Shown in pieces: positions 4,982 through 10,131 of a DNA stretch of 10,131 nucleotides; position 1 is the stretch's first letter; each line of letters begins with the position of its first letter. The stretch covers positions 1-10,131 of the forward strand of contig CACYQE010000024.1 in assembly GCA_902776515.1 (NCBI GenBank), written 5' to 3'. Made by a program: the position numbers and the translations under genes. Below the pieces are notes generated by a model. It made no database searches. It was not told where the DNA came from and was given only the letters and a program-made list of their open reading frames with translations. The DNA is from an uncultured Pseudomonadota bacterium. GTDB taxonomy: Bacteria > Pseudomonadota > Alphaproteobacteria > Rs-D84.

Positions 4982-6751
4982 ATGTTATCACTAAAATCAA
5001 AATACAGAACCCATACTTGCGGGGAATTGACCGCGAAAAACGTGGGTGAAGTTGTGACTTTGTCGGGTTGGGTTCATCGTAAACGCGACCATGGGTCGTT
5101 GTTATTTATCGACCTGCGCGATAATTATGGTATTACCCAGGTTGTGATTGACGGTGGGAATGAAGATTTGGAACGTGTACGTCCGGAATCTGTGTTGCAA
5201 ATAACCGGTAAGGTTGTCGCACGTGATGCAAGTCAAATTAATGAAAAAATCCCCACCGGTGAAATCGAAATTCAGGTTCAAAAATGGAATGTTTTAACAA
5301 ATTCAGAAACTTTACCATTCCAGGTTTTTGGTGATGATGAAACCAGTGAAGAATTACGTTATAAATATCGTTTCTTGGATTTGCGGCGTGAAAAATTGCA
5401 CAACAGTATTTTAATGCGTAACAAAATGATTAAATGGTTGCGTGATAAAATGTGGGATTTGGGTTTTTCGGAATTTCAAACACCGCTGCTTACTGCTGAT
5501 TCACCCGAAGGTGCACGCAGTTTCTTGGTGCCAAGTCGTTTGCATCATGGGAAATTTTATGCGTTGCCCCAGGCACCACAAATGTTTAAGCAGTTATTAC
5601 AAATTTCTGGGTTTGACAGATATTTTCAAATAGCACCATGTTTTCGTGATGAAGATTTACGTGCAGACAGATTATTAGAATTCTATCAATTAGATTTGGA
5701 AATGTCTTTTGTTGATTTGCCAGACATTCAGGCAGTTGGGGAAATAGTAATTCCAGAACTGGTTAGGACCTTTGCACCGGATGCAAATGTTTATCCGGAA
5801 ATACCACATATTTCTTTTGATGAAGCAATGTTGAAATATGGTTCTGATAAACCGGATATGCGTAATCCCATTTTGATTTCTGATGTGACGGATATTTTCC
5901 GTGGGTCTGAATTTGGAATCTTTGCAAATGCGATTGAAAACGGGGCCGTTGTGCGTGCGATACCGGCACCAAACACCGCAGATAAACCGCGTTCTTGGTT
6001 TGATAAACTTGGTGAATATGCCGTCAAAGAATTGGGATTGGGCGGACTTGGGTATATTGTTTTTGCCGATGAACCCAAGGGTCCTGTTGCAAAAAAGCTT
6101 GATGCGGCACGTATAGAACAATTGCATAAAATTGCCGGTGATAATTCAACTTTGTTCTTTGTTTGTGACAATGTTGATGTTGCATCCAAGGCGGCTGGTC
6201 GTTTACGTAACAAACTGGGGACAGACCTGGGGTTAGTTAATCCACGTGATTTTGCATTTTGTTGGGTTGATAATTTCCCGTTCTTTGAACCAGACGAGGA
6301 ACGTGGCGGGGCACCAATGTTTACACACAATCCTTTTTCATATCCAATTGCTACATTGCAAGAATTGGAAACACGTGATCCGTTTACCATCAAGGCGGCT
6401 CAGTTCGATATGGTGTTAAATGGTTTGGAAATTTGCAGTGGTGGTTTACGTAATTATAACCCCGAAATTATGAGAAAATGTTTCGAAATCGCCGGATATC
6501 CAATAGATGCGGTTGAAAAGAACTTTTCTGCATTATATACCGCGTTTAAATATGGTGCACCACCACACGGCGGATGTGCTTTTGGTATAGACAGATTGGT
6601 TTCAGAAATTTTGGGTAATGGTGACAGTGTTCGTGAAATTGTTGCATTCCCTGCAAACCAACGCGGTCAAGATTTGCTGATGGGTTCCCCGAACGAGGTT
6701 ACTGAACAGCAATTGCGTGATGTTCATATTCAAGTTCGTAAAAAGAATTAA
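4982..6751 (+). CDS. aspS: Aspartyl-tRNA synthetase, bacterial type, probably non-discriminating
   Basis: The 589-residue product attaches Asp to tRNA in the cytoplasm. Domain order: an OB-fold anticodon-binding domain (about 8-115, YRTHTCGEL then GWVHRKRDHG), the class II core with motif 1 near 140-180, motif 2 around FRDEDLRADRLLEFYQLDLEMSF, the GAD insertion in the middle, and motif 3 FGIDRLVSEILG near the C-terminus. The motif 2 region and the tail FPANQRGQDLLMGSPNEV look alphaproteobacterial. His37 in RKRDHG sits where discriminating enzymes such as E. coli usually have Leu; His there is linked to non-discriminating enzymes that also charge tRNA-Asn, with GatCAB then making Asn. Start 4982 (MLSLKSKYRTHTCGEL) gives the normal N-terminus; using 4931 would add 17 residues encoded by the riboswitch. 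Expression is probably set by the T-box leader. A strong terminator follows. Confidence 0.95.
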   Translation: MLSLKSKYRTHTCGELTAKNVGEVVTLSGWVHRKRDHGSLLFIDLRDNYGITQVVIDGGNEDLERVRPESVLQITGKVVARDASQINEKIPTGEIEIQVQKWNVLTNSETLPFQVFGDDETSEELRYKYRFLDLRREKLHNSILMRNKMIKWLRDKMWDLGFSEFQTPLLTADSPEGARSFLVPSRLHHGKFYALPQAPQMFKQLLQISGFDRYFQIAPCFRDEDLRADRLLEFYQLDLEMSFVDLPDIQAVGEIVIPELVRTFAPDANVYPEIPHISFDEAMLKYGSDKPDMRNPILISDVTDIFRGSEFGIFANAIENGAVVRAIPAPNTADKPRSWFDKLGEYAVKELGLGGLGYIVFADEPKGPVAKKLDAARIEQLHKIAGDNSTLFFVCDNVDVASKAAGRLRNKLGTDLGLVNPRDFAFCWVDNFPFFEPDEERGGAPMFTHNPFSYPIATLQELETRDPFTIKAAQFDMVLNGLEICSGGLRNYNPEIMRKCFEIAGYPIDAVEKNFSALYTAFKYGAPPHGGCAFGIDRLVSEILGNGDSVREIVAFPANQRGQDLLMGSPNEVTEQQLRDVHIQVRKKN

Positions 6752-6768
6752 TATGAAATATCTTTATG

Positions 6769-6798
6769 AAAAACACCCCGTTTTTTCGGGGTGTTTTT
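6769..6798. terminator. Bidirectional intrinsic terminator between aspS and asmA-like gene
   Basis: AAAAACACCCCG (6769-6780) pairs perfectly with CGGGGTGTTTTT (6787-6798) around a six-T loop. A-rich and T-rich arms let it work in both directions, ending aspS (+) and the asmA-like gene (-), whose stop lies 5 bases away. Confidence 0.92.
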
Positions 6799-6802
6799 AT
6801 AA

Positions 6803-9283
6803 TTAAAATTTATTATGATTTCTTATAAAACTCCGCATAAACACTGGATCAAAATTTCGCATAATATCAGACAAAGAATATGTACGTTTCCCATTAGGTC
6901 CAATAGTAACTGATACAGGGACAGGTTCCGGGGCGGTACCACGCATCAATAATTCGATTTTTGTTGTCATCATACCGTCTTGAATTTTAAAGGCACCGAC
7001 CGCATCAACGTGTCTTAACGAAAAACGTACGGGTTCGGTCGTTGTAAAATTACCGTTTTCGTATTTTCCCATTATATGCATATTTTTTAATCTTGAAACA
7101 CCATCGCTTAATGCCGCCATAATGTTATCTTGGACATTTAATCGTGTCAAGTTTTGTGCCGATGCATAAAAATCATCAATTCCCAATCCAATTATATAAC
7201 CATCATCCAATGTTAAATCCAATGTTCCACGCATATTGTACCACAAATCGTGTATAATATGACCACTGGTGGTTAAATCTATTTCCGCGGTAATAGAAGT
7301 GTCCATAACGTTAATTGGAAAATTGCGTGATAATAATTTTCCGTTGATTAAAAATTTGTTTAACTGAATAAATATGTCGTAATTTGAACGCTCTTTTATA
7401 ATTGTGGCCAATAAATTCCCGCGTGATTTGTCGGTGATAGAAAATGTTTGAATCCCTGGTTTTAAGGCGTATACAAAGTTTTTATATGAATCACCATTAT
7501 ATATTAAAGTATCGGCCGATATATATACATTTTTGTTTATTTCAAATGGTAACATAACAGGTGCATTTGTTAAAAATTCCATTTCTTCAGATTTATCAAG
7601 AAAATCCTGGTTTAAAAATGTGTCTATGACAAAGGTGTCTGTTTTAAGTGTGATATTGTTTTTTGTTGCAGACCCAGTAAATGTATGGTTCGCTATTTTT
7701 ACGGTTAAATCTGATATATCGCCATTGTTGTTATAATATCCTGATATTTCGTATCCAAAATTGTCCAAAGAACGTAAATCAAGATTTGAAAACCAAGATT
7801 TTGCATCCACACCTGTTAAAAAGAAGAATTTATTATGCAGTGTCAAAGACCATTTGTTCGATTTCGGTATAAAACTGATATTTTCATTTTTCCACACAAA
7901 ATCACCAACTTCGTTCATCATAAATTCAGGCAAGAATTTGATGTGTGGATTTAACCAAGAAATAGATTTGTTATATATATAATCGTATTTTACATTGTTA
8001 CCCTTGGGGGATAATGTGTACGTGCCAGACATATTAGGAAATTTGAATTTTATGGTTGCGTATTTTGCATCAAACTTTTTCATATATTTGATTAAGTTAT
8101 CCATTTCCATTGGTTGTGGTGCGGTTATATCGGCGGAAATATTTCCAGAATTTGATATTTTTATTTTTCCGGATATGTTGCCATACTTGAACTCTTTACA
8201 TTCCCAACTTTTTGGTGTCCCAGAAAACAAACATGTTGTTTCCAATTCGTTTTTGATTGTTTTAATCATTATGTCATGGGCCCCATTGGTATCAATATAA
8301 CCACCGGTAAAAGACATATCATCTGCAACGATATTATTTATCTTTACCATTTTTTGGGTTCCAATAGCATCTATCTTTAAATGTCTGAACATCCATTTTT
8401 CGAATATTAAATTGCCATAAAAATCTATATTGATTTTTGCATTTGTTATAAACTTTGTTGGATGTGCCAAAAAAGAAAAATCAAAGTCTACATCGTTCCC
8501 GCTAAGTTCTATTTCGCGACCACCATCGGGTAACAATTCAATATTACCATGAACATCGTTTGCATTTATGTCGGAAAATTTAAAACCGTACTGGCCATCC
8601 CACCAGAAATTCATGCTAAGTTTTACTGTCTGTGTTATTTTTGGTTCTGAAAATTCAAACCAAGAATTTATTTTGTCTGTATCGATTTCTATTATGCCAC
8701 TGGCACCGCTGTTTGAATATAATTCCCCAGTTATATTTAAATTTACATTTTTGTTTTGTATTTTAAATTCATTTCCATTGGATGAAATGTCGTATTTGTG
8801 TTGGTTTGTTCGAACAATACCGTTAAATGTTCCATGGTTGAATTTTCCACTGATTATTTGATAGTCCTTGTCCATAAAACTGACCACAGAATCAGATATA
8901 TTTATGTCATAATCATTTTTTTGAGAATATATATCAGAAATTGCGATTTTGGCCCCAGATATCGTTATGTCGCCGGTTAGTTTTGCGTTTTCCAAATCAA
9001 ACAAACCAGAAAATGGTATTTTTACAGCAAGATTTTTTATTGTTCCGTTTGTAAACGTAACATCACGGGCATTTATTGTTGTTTGTCCGAATATGCCAAA
9101 TGTGATATCACCATTAATTTTGACATTGATTCCTGTACGGGTCAGAATTGCTGATTCTAAACGGTTGCGAACAGAATTTAAATTTATGAATGTCGGCGTA
9201 ATCAATAATCCAATGAACCCCAAGACCAACAGTCCGATAAAAGTCCAAAAAAATCTGCGTTTATGTCGTGGTTTAATTGCCAT
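6803..9283 (-). CDS. AsmA-family envelope protein
   Basis: The 826-residue product has a positively charged N-terminus (KPRHKRR), one membrane anchor at about 11-33, then a large region expected in the periplasm. The start INLNSVRNRLESAILTRTG followed by VKINGDITFGIFGQTTINARDVTF is typical of AsmA proteins. The C-terminal part from about GTLDLTLDDGYIIGLGIDDF through NGNFTTTEPVRFSL and GAFKIQDGMMTTKIELLMRGT matches the AsmA C-terminal domain. Relatives of this repeat-beta-groove group are linked to phospholipid transport to, and assembly of, the outer membrane. The middle is less conserved beta-rich sequence with many Asn and Lys. ATG at 9283 is preferred because Shine-Dalgarno AAGGGA lies 7 bases upstream; an in-frame ATG at 9337 would add 18 charged residues, lies upstream of the promoter and overlaps uvrB. 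It is transcribed divergently from uvrB. Which AsmA paralogue it represents is not known. Confidence 0.9.
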   Translation of the reverse strand: MAIKPRHKRRFFWTFIGLLVLGFIGLLITPTFINLNSVRNRLESAILTRTGINVKINGDITFGIFGQTTINARDVTFTNGTIKNLAVKIPFSGLFDLENAKLTGDITISGAKIAISDIYSQKNDYDINISDSVVSFMDKDYQIISGKFNHGTFNGIVRTNQHKYDISSNGNEFKIQNKNVNLNITGELYSNSGASGIIEIDTDKINSWFEFSEPKITQTVKLSMNFWWDGQYGFKFSDINANDVHGNIELLPDGGREIELSGNDVDFDFSFLAHPTKFITNAKINIDFYGNLIFEKWMFRHLKIDAIGTQKMVKINNIVADDMSFTGGYIDTNGAHDIMIKTIKNELETTCLFSGTPKSWECKEFKYGNISGKIKISNSGNISADITAPQPMEMDNLIKYMKKFDAKYATIKFKFPNMSGTYTLSPKGNNVKYDYIYNKSISWLNPHIKFLPEFMMNEVGDFVWKNENISFIPKSNKWSLTLHNKFFFLTGVDAKSWFSNLDLRSLDNFGYEISGYYNNNGDISDLTVKIANHTFTGSATKNNITLKTDTFVIDTFLNQDFLDKSEEMEFLTNAPVMLPFEINKNVYISADTLIYNGDSYKNFVYALKPGIQTFSITDKSRGNLLATIIKERSNYDIFIQLNKFLINGKLLSRNFPINVMDTSITAEIDLTTSGHIIHDLWYNMRGTLDLTLDDGYIIGLGIDDFYASAQNLTRLNVQDNIMAALSDGVSRLKNMHIMGKYENGNFTTTEPVRFSLRHVDAVGAFKIQDGMMTTKIELLMRGTAPEPVPVSVTIGPNGKRTYSLSDIMRNFDPVFMRSFIRNHNKF

Positions 9284-9290
9284 CTCTCGT

Positions 9291-9297
9291 TCCCTTG
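9291..9297 (-). promoter_or_regulatory. Shine-Dalgarno deciding the asmA-like start
   Basis: On the minus strand CAAGGGA (9297-9291) lies 7 bases before the ATG at 9283, and supports that start over the in-frame ATG at 9337. Confidence 0.7.
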
Positions 9298-9322
9298 TTT
9301 TTTCATTATAATGAATTATACT
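9295..9322 (+). promoter_or_regulatory. Possible uvrB promoter, RNA start at or near the GTG
   Basis: TTGTTT (9295-9300) and TATACT (9317-9322) are spaced by 16 bases. The predicted start near 9329-9330 coincides with the GTG at 9330. A perfect TATAAT (9307-9312) is an alternative -10. No SOS-box-like sequence was recognised. Confidence 0.4.
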
Positions 9323-9334
9323 ACGTAATGTGAA
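9305..9334 (-). promoter_or_regulatory. Promoter of the asmA-like gene
   Basis: On the minus strand TTCACA (9334-9329) and TATAAT (9310-9305) are spaced by 18 bases, giving a start near 9298 just upstream of the Shine-Dalgarno. A second TATAAT lies at 9320-9315. This promoter overlaps the uvrB promoter and its first codons. Confidence 0.45.
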
Positions 9335-10131
9335 CAAAAAAATATTTAATCTTGAATGTGATTATCAGCCGATGGGTGATCAGCCAACCGCGATTGCGGA
9401 TTTGGTGGCCGGGGTTAATTCTGGTCGCAGGTCCCAGGTTTTACTTGGGGTGACGGGTTCGGGAAAAACATTTACAATGGCCAACGTTATTGCGGAACTT
9501 GGTCGGCCGGCCTTGTTGATGGCACCAAATAAAATTCTGGCGGCTCAGTTATATACAGAAATGAAATCTTTTTTCCCGAATAATCATGTCGAATACTTTG
9601 TTTCTTACTATGATTATTATCAGCCCGAGGCATATATGCCAACCACAGACACCTATATAGATAAAGATGCATCTATAAATGACCAATTGGACCGTATGCG
9701 ACACAGTGCAACACGTGCGATGCTTGAAGAACGCGATGTTATTGTTGTTTCTTCGGTGTCGTCAATTTATGGGTTGGGAACGCCCGAACAATATTCGGGA
9801 ATGAAGTTGGTTTTACATGTTGGTGATATGATTAGCCGGTCCGGCATTATGCGTGAATTGGTTAATATACAATATAAACGTAATGATATTGCTTTTGAAC
9901 GTGGGTGTTTTCGTGTGCGTGGCGATACGTTGGACATCTTTCCTTCTCATTGTCAAGACAGGGCGTGGAAAATATCTTTTTGGGGTGACGAGATAGAAAG
10001 CATCGAGGAAGTTGATGCCCTCACGGGGCGTACAACAGGTGTGTTCGAGGACTACAAAATCTACCCTGCCAACCTGTTCATGACCACCAAAGAGTCAACT
10101 TTACGAGCCATTCATGAGATAGAGGATGACT
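9330..10131 (+). CDS. uvrB: UvrABC excinuclease subunit B, N-terminal part (cut by window edge)
   Basis: 267 codons are present before the window ends. UvrB is the damage-verifying helicase-like subunit of nucleotide excision repair in the cytoplasm, loaded by UvrA and then bound by UvrC. Visible are the GDQPTAI motif near 16-22, Walker A GVTGSGKT at 40-47, PNKILAAQLYTEM near 66-78 (usually PNKTLAAQLY, so Ile replaces Thr), the beta-hairpin region YYDYYQPEAY at 93-102, VSSVSSIYGLG, and the later DRAWKISFWGDEIESIEEVD of domain 2. The start is inferred: an in-frame TGA lies just upstream and GTG at 9330 is the only usual start before the conserved region. No Shine-Dalgarno is visible, and the promoter places the RNA start at the GTG. 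The frame is open to the edge. Confidence 0.95.
   Translation, partial: MNKKIFNLECDYQPMGDQPTAIADLVAGVNSGRRSQVLLGVTGSGKTFTMANVIAELGRPALLMAPNKILAAQLYTEMKSFFPNNHVEYFVSYYDYYQPEAYMPTTDTYIDKDASINDQLDRMRHSATRAMLEERDVIVVSSVSSIYGLGTPEQYSGMKLVLHVGDMISRSGIMRELVNIQYKRNDIAFERGCFRVRGDTLDIFPSHCQDRAWKISFWGDEIESIEEVDALTGRTTGVFEDYKIYPANLFMTTKESTLRAIHEIEDD

Noticed and set aside
5791..6393. 200-codon open frame opposite aspS
   Set aside because: It lies wholly inside the well-supported aspS gene on the other strand, with low-complexity serine-rich sequence typical of an antisense shadow.
8949..9311. 120-codon open frame opposite the start of the asmA-like gene
   Set aside because: It is antisense to the conserved AsmA N-terminal region and matches no known family.
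9284..9337. asmA-like start at the ATG at 9337
   Set aside because: It lies upstream of the likely promoter, overlaps uvrB, lacks a Shine-Dalgarno and adds charged residues before a normal membrane anchor.

Overview
The window looks like a stretch of chromosome from an AT-rich Gram-negative bacterium, most likely an alphaproteobacterium. The Gram-negative reading rests on an AsmA-type envelope protein, a proteobacterial-type DgkA, an OpgB/MdoB-like phosphoglycerol transferase and a lipoprotein. The alphaproteobacterial reading rests on AspRS (a GAD-containing bacterial AspRS with an EFYQLDLEMSF motif 2 region and an FPANQRGQDLLMGSPNEV tail) and UvrB (a DRAWKISFWGDEIE segment). This assignment comes from remembered family patterns, not from a search. 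No insertion sequence, CRISPR array, phage gene or other sign of a mobile region was seen.

Layout. 1-180 (-) is the 5' end of leuA. 181 to about 453 (-) is its long mRNA leader, which folds as a T-box riboswitch. A divergent promoter then drives a small lipoprotein gene (658-1395, +), closed by a bidirectional terminator shared with the opposing operon opgB-like/dgkA (3198-1433, -), whose two genes overlap by ATGA. A divergent promoter region separates that operon from an alkD-like DNA repair gene (3302-3982, +). Next on the plus strand come tRNA-Thr(GGU) (4056-4129), a RimJ/RimL-type acetyltransferase gene (4198-4743), a second T-box leader (about 4811-4981) and aspS (4982-6751). A second bidirectional terminator separates aspS from an oppositely oriented asmA-like gene (9283-6803, -). 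A very short divergent intergenic region leads to the 5' part of uvrB (9330 to the window end, +).

How the genes work together. The OpgB-like enzyme would release diacylglycerol when it uses phosphatidylglycerol as donor, and DgkA would rephosphorylate it, so this pair reads as one phospholipid-recycling operon. AsmA and the lipoprotein are envelope functions; AlkD and UvrB are independent DNA repair functions. leuA and aspS are both amino-acid-related and both carry T-box leaders.

The most notable content is these two T-box elements. Each has the 7-base UGGCACC bulge flanked by exact A1 and A2 helices. The leuA element also has a mutually exclusive helix that would cover its Shine-Dalgarno sequence, so it should control translation. 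T-boxes are mainly known from Firmicutes and Actinobacteria and, for leuA, from some Deltaproteobacteria; two in one apparent alphaproteobacterial window is unexpected. Other points of interest are two genes predicted to be leaderless (alkD, uvrB) and a tRNA-Thr with an unusual T-loop.
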